Below, piece after piece: positions 1-5,123 of a stretch of 7,201 nucleotides of DNA; within the stretch, counting starts at the first letter, position 1, and the number at the start of each line of letters is the position of its first letter. The notes beneath the pieces were generated by a model, which saw only the letters and a list, made by a program, of their open reading frames with translations, was not told the origin of the DNA and did not search any database. The DNA is from CAJUOR01 sp964596105 (GTDB lineage Bacteria > Bacillota_I > Bacilli_A > Erysipelotrichales > Coprobacillaceae). The position numbers and the translations under genes were made by a program. Location of the stretch: contig CAZQRT010000063.1 of the NCBI GenBank assembly GCA_964596105.1, positions 1 through 7,201 of the forward strand. Direction: 5' to 3'.

Positions 1-374
1 GATAAATCAACGCTTTCCAGAAAAGTATAAATGATTTTAGGCGCCTCGTCATACCAGACTGGATAACCGATATAAATCTTGTCATAATCCGTTATATCAG
101 GCAAATTCACAATAGCGGGACGGGAATTTTGATCTTGCTGTTCGCGTTTAACACGGCTGTCCGTGCTGCCATCTAAATCCGCCGCGGTATACGGTTCCTT
201 AGGGACAAGTTCAAACTGCTCCGCTCCGGTAATTTCCGCGATGTACCCGGCGATCTTTTCCGTTGTCCCGGTCGCGGAAAAATAAACGACCAAGGTTTTT
301 TCCGAAGGTTTGGTCTCCGGTTTACAGGCTGATATAAGCAAAAGCACCAGCAAAATCGCTGCGATTTTTTTCAT
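1..374 (-). CDS. flavodoxin-like lipoprotein, partial (3' end outside window)
   Basis: About 124 codons are visible; the gene runs off the left edge. The protein begins MKKIAAILLVLLLISAC: a basic n-region, a hydrophobic core and a lipobox I-S-A-C at residues 14-17, so it is probably a lipid-anchored protein facing the cell exterior. After a short linker comes a flavodoxin first strand and phosphate loop (LVVYFSATGTTEKIA, about residues 28-41), which binds the FMN phosphate in this fold. Later, DKIYIGYPVWYDEAP matches the third strand and the flavin-contacting W/Y loop of flavodoxins. Role by family: one- or two-electron carrier or FMN oxidoreductase; the partner is unknown. The start ATG at 374 overlaps the stop of the upstream oxidoreductase in ATGA (371-374), so it is the last visible gene of a four-gene coupled operon. 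An extracytoplasmic flavodoxin is consistent with cell-surface electron transfer, which is inference. Confidence 0.88.
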   Translation of the reverse strand, partial: MKKIAAILLVLLLISACKPETKPSEKTLVVYFSATGTTEKIAGYIAEITGAEQFELVPKEPYTAADLDGSTDSRVKREQQDQNSRPAIVNLPDITDYDKIYIGYPVWYDEAPKIIYTFLESVDL

Positions 375-901
375 GACAAAGACAAACCGAAATCCTTTAA
401 CTCTTTCAGTTTCTCAAAAGATCCGTTCTCCTCGCCATGAGCGGTAAACACACCCATATCCTCAAGCCCGAGATAATCCAGGAAATCCCCGTGATAAGAG
501 AACAGCGCCCCGTCATAAACATGGTCAGAGCCGGAACTCAGGATCATGGCCACTTTCTTTAATATTTCCGGTTTCTTTGGATAAGCGGCTGAATAAAGAC
601 GGTCAATGGCGCACTTTAACTGCCCGCTGATCCCGTGGTAATAGATCGGGGAGGCGATCACCAGCATCTCCGCCTCTTTTAACAGGGCATATATTTCCCC
701 CATATCATCCTGCTGAAAGCAAGTGCCGTGACCCTTTGTGTGGCAGTATTCACAGGCGATACAGCCCGCGATCTTTTTCGCACAGACATCAACCACATCT
801 ACCTGATGTCCGGCCGCCTCGGCCCCTTCTTGAAAGGCGTCAATCATCTTTCGGGTATTACCATTGCGGCGCGGGCTGCCGTTTAAGACGAGAATGTTCA
901 T
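371..901 (-). CDS. NAD(P)H-dependent flavin oxidoreductase, flavodoxin fold, with CX2CX2CX7C motif
   Basis: This is a 176-aa cytoplasmic protein of the NADPH-dependent FMN reductase / iron-sulfur flavoprotein group. The N-terminus MNILVLNGSPRRNGNT (1-16) is the classic first beta strand and phosphate-binding loop for FMN. A compact cysteine motif follows: C47, C50, C53 and C61 (GCIACEYC...GTCFQQDDM). Similar spacing binds a [4Fe-4S] cluster in archaeal and clostridial iron-sulfur flavoproteins, but many relatives keep only part of it, so cluster binding is uncertain. ASPIYYHGISGQLKCAIDRL (about 84-103) is the conserved flavin- and dimer-contacting segment of the family. The C-terminus is somewhat short. 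The ATG at 901 overlaps the upstream TGA in ATGA (898-901), so it is translated with the lipoprotein gene before it. Likely job: reduction of quinones, nitro compounds or flavin within the LysR-controlled redox operon. Confidence 0.9.
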   Translation of the reverse strand: MNILVLNGSPRRNGNTRKMIDAFQEGAEAAGHQVDVVDVCAKKIAGCIACEYCHTKGHGTCFQQDDMGEIYALLKEAEMLVIASPIYYHGISGQLKCAIDRLYSAAYPKKPEILKKVAMILSSGSDHVYDGALFSYHGDFLDYLGLEDMGVFTAHGEENGSFEKLKELKDFGLSLS

Positions 902-1380
902 TTTTCCACTCCTATGCTGATGGTTATCGTCACGTCGCTGGAAAGAAGCTCCTTCATCTCCGCGGCGCTTTTGTCCGTGATGTGACCGAGCTTCGTGTAA
1001 GCCCAGGAATTCGCACCGTAAAAAACGACGATCTGATTTCCTGAATACAAGACGATATCGCCGGATTCCGTCGTCATCTCAACATCATCTCTTGGCAGGC
1101 TCTGGCCGATCGAGCCGACCTGCTCAAATCCCCCGTACCTTGACATCGCAACCACCAGGTCATCATCGGCGCAAAGCTCCCGCAAAGCCCGGACAGACTC
1201 ATTCTCCTCCCAGGCAACGCTGACCCTGGTATCGCCTATTTTCAATTGCATGACAGTCTGTTCCTCCTGCATGACGGTTTCCTCCTTTTCATGATTTGCC
1301 AACTCTTCTGACGCGGGTGCTGATGAACAAGCCATCAGCCCCGCCGCCAGAAACAGGACGATCATCCGCTTTATTTTCAC
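898..1380 (-). CDS. cyclophilin-like-fold lipoprotein
   Basis: This 160-aa protein has a lipoprotein signal (basic MKIKR, hydrophobic core, lipobox L-M-A-C at 15-18), so it is predicted to be anchored outside the membrane. After an acidic linker (about 19-43), the domain VMQLKIGDTRVSVAWEENES...RALRELC...VGSIGQSLPRDD...SGDIVLYSGNQIVVFYG...YTKLGHI resembles the small 'cyclophilin-like' domain common in gut Bacillota and Bacteroidota. That domain has the cyclophilin barrel, and no prolyl isomerase activity has been established for it as far as I know. It typically sits beside flavodoxins and alpha/beta hydrolases, as here. The start is GTG at 1380, overlapping the hydrolase stop in GTGA (1377-1380). 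An ATG five codons in would remove the basic n-region, so GTG is preferred. The molecular role is unknown. Confidence 0.82.
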   Translation of the reverse strand: MKIKRMIVLFLAAGLMACSSAPASEELANHEKEETVMQEEQTVMQLKIGDTRVSVAWEENESVRALRELCADDDLVVAMSRYGGFEQVGSIGQSLPRDDVEMTTESGDIVLYSGNQIVVFYGANSWAYTKLGHITDKSAAEMKELLSSDVTITISIGVEK

Positions 1381-2360
1381 AGCAGATACTTTGTGAAGAA
1401 AGCCTGCAGCTTGTCAAAAGGAATCAGATTTTTGCCACCGCCGTCATAAAGATCGGTATGCACCGCGTCAGGGATGATCATAAGCTCCTTATTATCCGGA
1501 TTAGGATTGTTTTTCATCATACTGGCATAAGCGTCCCTTGAGAAATAGCAGGAATGCGCCTTTTCCCCGTGAATGATGAGCACCGCGCTTCTGATTTCAT
1601 TGGAATACTGCAAAATCGGCTGATTGATTAAACTCATGCGCCCGATCACATTCCAGCCATTGTTGGAATTGAGGGAACGAGGATGATAACCCCTCGGGGT
1701 TTTATAGTAGTCATGGTAATCTTTGACATAGAACGGGGCGTCATCAGGAAGCGGATCCACAACCCCGCCCGCCAGCTTATAACTGCCGTTTTTGAAATCG
1801 ATCGTGCGCTGCGCGTTCAAAGCCACTTTCTTCTCATAACGCGCCTCCTCGCTGTCCTCCTCATCAAAATAACCCCTGGCAGTCACTCTGGCCATATCAT
1901 ACATGGTAGAAGTCGCGGTCGCCTTAACGCGAGTATCCAGCGCGGCGGCGTTCAAAGCCATGCCGCCCCAGCCGCAGATGCCGATGATGCCGATCTTCTC
2001 CGGATCAACATTATCCTGAACCGATAAAAAATCAACCGCGGCCTGAAAATCCTCGGTGTTGATATCAGGAGAAGCCATATACCGCGGCTCCCCGCCGCTT
2101 TCACCGGTATAAGACGGATCAAAAGCGATCGTTAAAAATCCCCGCTCCGCCATCGTCTGAGCATAAAGCCCGGACGCCTGCTCCTTGACCGCCCCGAAAG
2201 GCCCGCAGACCGCGATCGCGGCCAGCTTTCCGGAAGATTCCTTAGGCGTATACTTGTCAGCCGCCAGGGTTATGCCAAAGCGGTTACGGAAAGTCACCTT
2301 TTCATGATTAACCTTCTCAGATTTTGGAAACGTCTTGTCCCACTCATTTGTCAGTTTCAT
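1377..2360 (-). CDS. alpha/beta hydrolase, dienelactone-hydrolase/COG1073-like, cysteine nucleophile
   Basis: This 327-aa protein has no signal peptide and is cytoplasmic. An alpha/beta-hydrolase core is clear: VTFRNRFGITLAADKYTP (first strands), an oxyanion-side loop around VCGPFGAVKEQ (51-61), FDPSYTGESGG (80-90), and the nucleophile elbow G-I-C-G-W-G-G at 127-133. The elbow carries Cys129 where most hydrolases have Ser; dienelactone hydrolases and a related bacterial group also use Cys. The C-terminal LIIHGEKAHS (261-270) and IPDAVHTDLYD (296-306) would supply the acid and His301 of the triad. The substrate cannot be read from sequence. ATG 2360 is preceded by AAAGGGTGAG at good spacing. 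It is the first gene of the minus-strand operon, with its promoter and a palindromic operator shared with the divergent LysR regulator, a layout common for LysR-activated detoxification operons. Confidence 0.9.
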   Translation of the reverse strand: MKLTNEWDKTFPKSEKVNHEKVTFRNRFGITLAADKYTPKESSGKLAAIAVCGPFGAVKEQASGLYAQTMAERGFLTIAFDPSYTGESGGEPRYMASPDINTEDFQAAVDFLSVQDNVDPEKIGIIGICGWGGMALNAAALDTRVKATATSTMYDMARVTARGYFDEEDSEEARYEKKVALNAQRTIDFKNGSYKLAGGVVDPLPDDAPFYVKDYHDYYKTPRGYHPRSLNSNNGWNVIGRMSLINQPILQYSNEIRSAVLIIHGEKAHSCYFSRDAYASMMKNNPNPDNKELMIIPDAVHTDLYDGGGKNLIPFDKLQAFFTKYLL

Positions 2361-2384
2361 TTTTCACTCACCCTTTCAATTTTT

Positions 2385-2413
2385 ATTATAACCGCTTGCC
2401 GCCATCTTCGCTA
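2385..2413 (-). promoter_or_regulatory. candidate promoter of the hydrolase operon
   Basis: On the minus strand a perfect -10 TATAAT occupies 2390-2385. At 17-bp spacing the -35 position (2413-2408) reads TAGCGA, a poor match to TTGACA. A strong -10 with a weak -35 fits a promoter needing an activator, here probably the divergent LysR protein. Transcription would start near 2378, giving a leader of under 20 nt before ATG 2360. Confidence 0.5.
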
Positions 2414-2424
2414 ATAGATATAAT
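2396..2424 (+). promoter_or_regulatory. promoter of the LysR-family gene
   Basis: TTGCCG (2396-2401), 17-bp spacer, TATAAT (2419-2424): a good sigma-A-type promoter reading toward the lysR-type gene. Transcription would start near 2431, inside the 18-bp palindrome, so a bound regulator would block it. This is the usual autorepression geometry of LysR-type regulators. Confidence 0.65.
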
Positions 2425-2441
2425 TCATATCATGATATGAA
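2424..2441. promoter_or_regulatory. 18-bp perfect palindrome, candidate LysR operator
   Basis: TTCATATCATGATATGAA is a perfect inverted repeat. It extends to 26 bp (2420-2445) with one mismatched pair. A third half-site ATATCA at 2450-2455 pairs with TGATAT at 2433-2438 across 11 bp. The palindrome is centred about 54 bp upstream of the predicted hydrolase start site and covers the predicted lysR start site. LysR regulators typically bind a high-affinity dyad of this kind and a second weaker site. The assignment is inference from position and symmetry. Confidence 0.6.
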
Positions 2442-2474
2442 ATATTAGAATATCACGAAAGGAGAATCTTGTTT

Positions 2475-3234
2475 ATGGAAATCCACGCCCTACGAAACTT
2501 CCTGGAAGTGGCCAGGGAAGAAAACATGACACGCGCCGCTGAGCATCTGAACGTTTCCCAGTCAACATTATCCAAGCAGATCAAAGCCCTGGAGGAAGAA
2601 CTGGGCAAAAAGCTGTTCATCCGCCACAGTTTCCGCATTGAACTGACCGAAGAAGGCGCCTTGCTGCAAAAAAGAGCGGAAGACCTCGTCATGATGGCGG
2701 ATAAAATCATNNNNNNNNNNNNNNNNNNNNNNNNNNNNNNNNNNNNNNNNNNNNNNNNNNNNNNNNNNNNNNNNNNNNNNNNNNNNNNNNNNNNNNNNNN
2801 NNNNNNNNNNTTTCCCGGAAGCGGATATCTGGGGAGTGGTAGCGCGCCAGGACGACAGACTGGCACAAAAAAAGACCGTCACTGTGGACGATCTTTGTGG
2901 TCTGCCATTATTTTGTTCCGAGCAGGGATGGAATAAAGACATCCCGGCATGGTGCCAAAACCGCAGGGATGATCTGCACCTCGAAGGTTCATTCCGCCTC
3001 GCTTATAATGCCTCGCTTTTTGTCAAAGAAGGACTGGGGTATCTTTTGACACTAGATAAACTGGTCGATACCAGCGCGGAAAGCGGATTAGTATTCCGCC
3101 CTCTGGCCCCCAGACTGGAGGCGAGACTCTATCTGATCTGGAAGAAACATCAGACGCTGACCCCGATTGCCGAGAGGTTTCTCGCGATGTTAAAGGAGGA
3201 TTTAGGATCAACTATCCAAAATATCCCTCGTTGA
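2475..3234 (+). CDS. LysR-family transcriptional regulator, interrupted by assembly gap
   Basis: The N-terminal 78 residues (2475-2708) are a typical LysR winged helix-turn-helix: MEIHALRNFLEVAREENMTR, then AAEHLNVSQSTLSKQIKALEEELG and KKLFIR. The C-terminal 141 residues (2812-3231) are the end of the substrate-binding domain: a W-G-V strand near FPEADIWGVVARQDDRL, then LPLFCSEQG, SFRLAYNASLFVKEGLGYLLTLD and LYLIWKKHQTLTP. Together they cover about 220 of the usual near-300 residues, so roughly 75-80 residues lie in the N run. The two parts are in different frames only because 100 N is a placeholder. ATG 2475 is chosen over the in-frame TTG at 2469 because AAAGGAG (2458-2464) lies 10 nt from ATG but only 4 nt from TTG. 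Likely role: autoregulated activator of the divergent hydrolase operon. The stop lies 23 bp inside the 3' end of the convergent C39 gene. Confidence 0.9.
2711..2810. other. assembly gap (100 N)
   Basis: Exactly 100 consecutive N, the conventional placeholder for a scaffold gap of unknown size. It sits inside the LysR gene. Reading frames on either side require the true gap to be a multiple of three if the gene is intact, and the family length suggests around 230-240 bases. Reading frames that translate through the N run on either strand are artefacts. Confidence 0.97.
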
Positions 3235-4060
3235 TGATAACCGCCTGACCGCCCAGGTCATAAAACCTTGAGAAGAACGTCGAGCGATCGTAAGTTACAT
3301 AACCTCCCCACAGCGGATCACTGACCGTGACCGTGTAGTCATCGTAACCGAGGATCACCAAACAATGCTCATTGCCCGGGAAAGAATAATACTGATTGGT
3401 GTAAACACCGTTGTCAATCAGATACCAGCCCCCGGTTTCACATACCGGCAGCATATACATGGTAGCCCATACGCAGACAGGCTTGCCGCTGTCCAGGAAA
3501 GAAATGATGTCCCATTCTGATAATCCCGTGTAAGCCACCGCCTGATGGCCGCCTTTTCCGGCATCAAGAAACACCTGCATCGTTTGGGCAATCACATTGG
3601 CGAAAGCCCCGTAACCGCTGTAAGAGTAAGGATTGCCAATGAAAGCGGCCGACGGATGAGGAGCGTACCACGCGTCATACACTTCGAAACCGGCCTTCGG
3701 TAAAGCATCGGCGAACCGCAGTTTATCCACCTGGTATCCGTACGACTGCAACAAAATCGCGGCGGCTGTCGATTCACAACCGGTAGGAAGTTCCGGATAC
3801 TGCCATATGCCCGGAACATGAAGAAGCGGCTGATCGATCCTTTCATAAGTCACAGTTCCCACTTGTTCCACCGCGATCGCCTGCGCGATATCCATATTCT
3901 GGTTAATAATTAACTGCTTGTAATTTTCTGGGGAAGGAGCATACTTATTAACTAAAGATGCGTCTGTCAAAGAGGCCGCGTGAGCGTCGGATACATACAA
4001 AAATCTGATCGCCCCGAAATTGATTACAACGACTAAAACCAATAACAATAACTTTTTCAC
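3212..4060 (-). CDS. secreted C39-like cysteine peptidase family protein (YvpB-type, Peptidase_C39_2)
   Basis: Predicted length is 282 aa from GTG 4060. An N-terminal signal segment (MKKLLLLVLVVV..., with a probable cleavage site around DAHA-AS) indicates export or membrane anchoring. The papain-like core begins at LPTGCESTAAAILLQSYGY, where Cys (about residue 95) is the expected nucleophile. The His motif PGNEHCLVILGYDDYTV (His about 232) and the Asp in VSDPLWGG (about 248) complete a C39-type triad. The region between (YDAWYAPHPSAAFIGNPYSYSGYGAFANVI) is typical of YvpB-like proteins. Substrates are unknown; unlike bacteriocin-transporter C39 domains it is not fused to an ABC transporter. 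An upstream GTG at 4069 gives 285 aa, but GAGGTGA (4072-4066) is well placed only for 4060. It is monocistronic and convergent with the LysR gene (23-bp overlap). It lies near the RiPP operon but nothing shows that it processes that peptide. Confidence 0.85.
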   Translation of the reverse strand: MKKLLLLVLVVVINFGAIRFLYVSDAHAASLTDASLVNKYAPSPENYKQLIINQNMDIAQAIAVEQVGTVTYERIDQPLLHVPGIWQYPELPTGCESTAAAILLQSYGYQVDKLRFADALPKAGFEVYDAWYAPHPSAAFIGNPYSYSGYGAFANVIAQTMQVFLDAGKGGHQAVAYTGLSEWDIISFLDSGKPVCVWATMYMLPVCETGGWYLIDNGVYTNQYYSFPGNEHCLVILGYDDYTVTVSDPLWGGYVTYDRSTFFSRFYDLGGQAVIINEGYFG

Positions 4061-4065
4061 TTGCT

Positions 4066-4072
4066 TCACCTC
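4066..4072 (-). promoter_or_regulatory. ribosome binding site deciding the C39 start
   Basis: GAGGTGA read on the minus strand, five bases before GTG 4060. The more upstream GTG (4069-4067) lies within this motif and has no good Shine-Dalgarno of its own, so 4060 is the better start. Confidence 0.55.
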
Positions 4073-4158
4073 ACTACATAAACCATGATAAATTTAATAA
4101 CACCATGTGGGCCAGCCGCAAGATAAAACTGAATCATGAAACCCGCTGGCGCATCGGT

Positions 4159-4187
4159 ACTATACGCAGAGTAGCACAAAATCACAA
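4159..4187 (-). promoter_or_regulatory. candidate promoter of the C39-like gene
   Basis: On the minus strand: TTGTGA (4187-4182), 17-bp spacer, TATAGT (4164-4159). The start would be near 4152, leaving a leader of about 90 nt. The TTAAGA direct repeat lies a few tens of bases upstream of the -35. Spacing and both hexamers are good, but the region is AT-rich, so chance matches are possible. Confidence 0.45.
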
Positions 4188-4223
4188 AAAAGTGAATATG
4201 ATATTCGCATTTTTAGGTATTTT

Positions 4224-4240
4224 TCTTAATTTTTTCTTAA
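4224..4240 (-). repeat. tandem TTAAGA-N5-TTAAGA direct repeat, possible response-regulator site
   Basis: On the minus strand TTAAGA occurs at 4240-4235 and again at 4229-4224, both followed by A-runs, with an 11-bp period. Direct hexamer repeats spaced by five bases are how many OmpR/PhoB-family regulators (for example Bacillus PhoP and WalR) bind DNA as tandem dimers. It sits about 37-53 bp upstream of the candidate C39 -35. A simple AT-rich tract is the alternative. Confidence 0.35.
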
Positions 4241-4316
4241 TTTGGAAATTCTTGCGGTATCAATATCTGGTTTCTCTAATCCTAATATTTCCCAGAAAAT
4301 ACCCCTGCCGCGTGAT

Positions 4317-4343
4317 CAAAAAAGACCGTCACAGCAACGGTCT
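4317..4343 (-). terminator. intrinsic terminator of hxlR
   Basis: On the minus strand the stem AGACCGT / ACGGTCT (7 bp, 4343-4337 with 4329-4323, 7-nt loop) is followed at once by a run of T (4323-4318). It begins about 30 nt after the hxlR stop codon, the expected place for a Rho-independent terminator. No equally long T-tract follows the stem on the plus strand. Confidence 0.8.
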
Positions 4344-4371
4344 CAACTGTATGAATAAAACAACAAAAACC

Positions 4372-4713
4372 TCAGGCTTCCTCTTTACTCATGATCGCCT
4401 GATAATTCTCTCCCCATTTTCTCATCGCCTCAATAACCGGCTCCAGGCTCTTTCCCAGCTCCGACATGGCATACTCCACCCGGGGCGGAACCTCCGGATA
4501 AACCGTACGGGTCACAAGCCCGTCCGCCTCCATGGACCTCAGACAGTCCGTCAGCACCTTCTGACTGATACCGTCAAGATCCCTCTGCAGTTCATTAAAA
4601 CGCCAGGGCCGCTCTAAAAGGTTGCGTATGATCAAAAGTTTCCATTTGCTCCCGATCAGCTGCACCGTGGTCGCCACCGGACATTCCGGAAGCAGTTCCG
4701 CTTTAGTTTTCAT
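4372..4713 (-). CDS. HxlR-family (MarR/DUF24-type) transcriptional regulator
   Basis: This 113-aa winged helix-turn-helix protein starts at ATG 4713. GGGAGGGG lies 4 nt before it, which favours it over an in-frame ATG at 4731. The family signature is complete: CPVATTVQLIGSKWKLLIIRNLL (11-33), FNELQRDLDGISQKVLTDCLRSMEADGLVTRTVYPEVPPRVEYAMSELGKSL. Cys11, in the conserved C-P-V position, is the redox-sensing cysteine of several relatives such as YodB and HypR of Bacillus; the only other cysteine is Cys57. Such proteins bind as dimers and respond to quinones, aldehydes or disulfide stress, and often control a divergent gene, sometimes a nitroreductase (HypR-HypO). Here the divergent unit is the RiPP operon ending in a nitroreductase gene, so it is the obvious candidate regulator. 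Its own promoter overlaps a dyad that suggests autoregulation. Confidence 0.92.
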   Translation of the reverse strand: MKTKAELLPECPVATTVQLIGSKWKLLIIRNLLERPWRFNELQRDLDGISQKVLTDCLRSMEADGLVTRTVYPEVPPRVEYAMSELGKSLEPVIEAMRKWGENYQAIMSKEEA

Positions 4714-4744
4714 ATAACCCCTCCCATACATTAATTTTCGAATG

Positions 4745-4761
4745 TTACAACCATATTGTAA
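4745..4761. promoter_or_regulatory. TTACAA-N5-TTGTAA dyad over the hxlR -10, candidate operator
   Basis: Perfect 6-bp inverted arms (4745-4750 and 4756-4761) separated by CCATA. The right arm contains the minus-strand -10 TACAAT of hxlR. A short dyad at the -10 fits binding of a small dimeric regulator and autorepression. Part of the symmetry comes from the -10 itself, which lowers the weight of this evidence. Confidence 0.45.
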
Positions 4762-4783
4762 TGCGCTTGTCCATTAAACGCAA
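4755..4783 (-). promoter_or_regulatory. promoter of hxlR
   Basis: On the minus strand: TTGCGT (4783-4778), 17-bp spacer, TACAAT (4760-4755), with transcription starting near 4748. It is divergent from the precursor-peptide promoter. The two -35 elements are about 45 bp apart with the direct repeats between them. Confidence 0.6.
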
Positions 4784-4790
4784 GATGGTT

Positions 4791-4825
4791 ACCAAAAGGT
4801 GCGTATCCCGACAAAAAAGTGCGTA
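4791..4825. promoter_or_regulatory. 15-bp direct repeat at exactly 20-bp period, candidate HxlR operator
   Basis: ACCAAAAGGTGCGTA (4791-4805) and ACAAAAAAGTGCGTA (4811-4825) match at 13 of 15 positions and start 20 bp apart, two helical turns, so proteins bound to each would lie on the same DNA face. The second copy ends one base before the -35 of the precursor promoter (4827). HxlR-family sites in Bacillota often contain GTAC-like half-sites next to A/T runs. A weaker echo, ATGCGCTTGTCC, is at 4761-4772. Confidence 0.5.
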
Positions 4826-4826
4826 C

Positions 4827-4855
4827 TTGTCCCGCTTTCTTCTGATCAGTACAAT
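4827..4855 (+). promoter_or_regulatory. promoter of the RiPP operon
   Basis: TTGTCC (4827-4832), 17-bp spacer, TACAAT (4850-4855). The predicted start is near 4862, giving a leader of about 50 nt before ATG 4911. It abuts the 20-bp-period direct repeat, so a regulator there could contact or exclude polymerase. Confidence 0.65.
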
Positions 4856-4877
4856 AATAAATACAAAAGGCAAGAGA

Positions 4878-4899
4878 CCTTTTGAAACTTTCAAAAAGG
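4878..4899 (+). promoter_or_regulatory. leader hairpin reaching into the precursor Shine-Dalgarno
   Basis: CCTTTTGAA (4878-4886) can pair with TTCAAAAAGG (4890-4899): nine base pairs with one bulged A (4893) and a 3-nt loop. The right arm contains the first bases of AAGGAGG (4896-4902), the strong ribosome binding site of the precursor. The fold would partly hide that site, so translation may be tuned, for example by temperature or a bound factor. The stem is A/U-rich and may be weak. Confidence 0.4.
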
Positions 4900-4910
4900 A
4901 GGACATGAGT

Positions 4911-5105
4911 ATGGCACTTTCCAATCTTGCAGAGTGGGCTGAAAAGAAGGCTTCCCCTTGCGGCACAGCCTGCGGCGCGGCTGACAAAGAGGAAAAATCA
5001 TCGGCCTGCGGCGCGGCTGATCAGCCGGAAGAGAAACCTTCCGCTTGCGGAGCTTCCGATAAACCGGAAGAAAAACCTTCCGCCTGCGGAGCGTCTGACA
5101 AATAA
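4911..5105 (+). CDS. ACGX-repeat RiPP precursor peptide (CX3D-type, predicted ranthipeptide)
   Basis: This 64-aa peptide has a leader of about 15 residues (MALSNLAEWAEKKAS, with an amphipathic L-A-W face) and then a Cys/Ala/Gly repeat core: C17-G-T-A-C21, C33, C46 and C59. Each of the last four sits in A-C-G-A-[A/S]-D, that is CX3D. Between them are acidic/basic linkers (DQPEEKPSA, DKPEEKPSA). From memory this is the 'ACGX-repeat peptide' family, which is paired with a dedicated radical SAM/SPASM enzyme encoded just downstream, as here. By analogy with freyrasin (PapA/PapB), each Cys may be joined to the Asp four residues on by a thioether. ATG 4911 is chosen over in-frame ATG 4905 because AAGGAGG (4896-4902) is 8 nt from the former and 2 nt from the latter. 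No cleavage motif (such as Gly-Gly) is evident. Function is unknown; bacteriocin, signal or metal-binding peptide are all possible. Confidence 0.9.
   Translation: MALSNLAEWAEKKASPCGTACGAADKEEKSSACGAADQPEEKPSACGASDKPEEKPSACGASDK
5007..5102 (+). repeat. 39-bp tandem repeat encoding the 13-residue precursor unit
   Basis: Two full 39-bp units (5007-5045, 5046-5084) and a truncated third (5085-5102) encode C-G-A-x-D-x-P-E-E-K-P-S-A. The two full units are identical at 31 of 39 bases, and four of the eight differences are silent third-base changes. A degenerate 36-bp unit at 4971-5006 precedes them (lacking one residue and both prolines). The pattern indicates internal duplication of the core with selection on the peptide. 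Confidence 0.85.
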
Positions 5106-5123
5106 GTCAGAATCCCCCGATGC

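Larger units (their letters stand above)
4061..4371. other. AT-rich intergenic region between the C39 gene and hxlR
   Basis: About 310 bp with no supportable gene on either strand. It holds the C39 leader and candidate promoter, a tandem TTAAGA repeat, and the hxlR terminator. The interval 4241-4316 shows nothing recognisable. An open frame crosses the region on the plus strand (4105-4617), but it has no ribosome binding site, has low-complexity content, and ends antisense to hxlR. Confidence 0.7.

Noticed and set aside
2469..2936. Frame continuing through the N run as one 155-aa protein
   Set aside because: Sequence after the gap in that frame has no LysR resemblance; the frame beginning at 2812 does.
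3212..4060. C39-like protein as the leader peptidase of the RiPP
   Set aside because: It is predicted to be exported, is transcribed separately in the opposite direction beyond hxlR, and the precursor shows no Gly-Gly site of the C39 type.
4318..4332. 15-bp match AAAAAAGACCGTCAC shared with 2868-2882 in the LysR gene
   Set aside because: One copy is coding and the other is a terminator arm. There is no extended similarity or mobile-element context, so it is taken as chance.
4105..4617. 170-aa open frame on the plus strand
   Set aside because: Crosses AT-rich intergenic DNA, the terminator and the antisense of hxlR; no ribosome binding site or recognisable domain.
4971..5102. Short tandem repeats as a CRISPR or minisatellite
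   Set aside because: Units are contiguous coding repeats without spacers, and the differences are mostly compatible with selection on the peptide.
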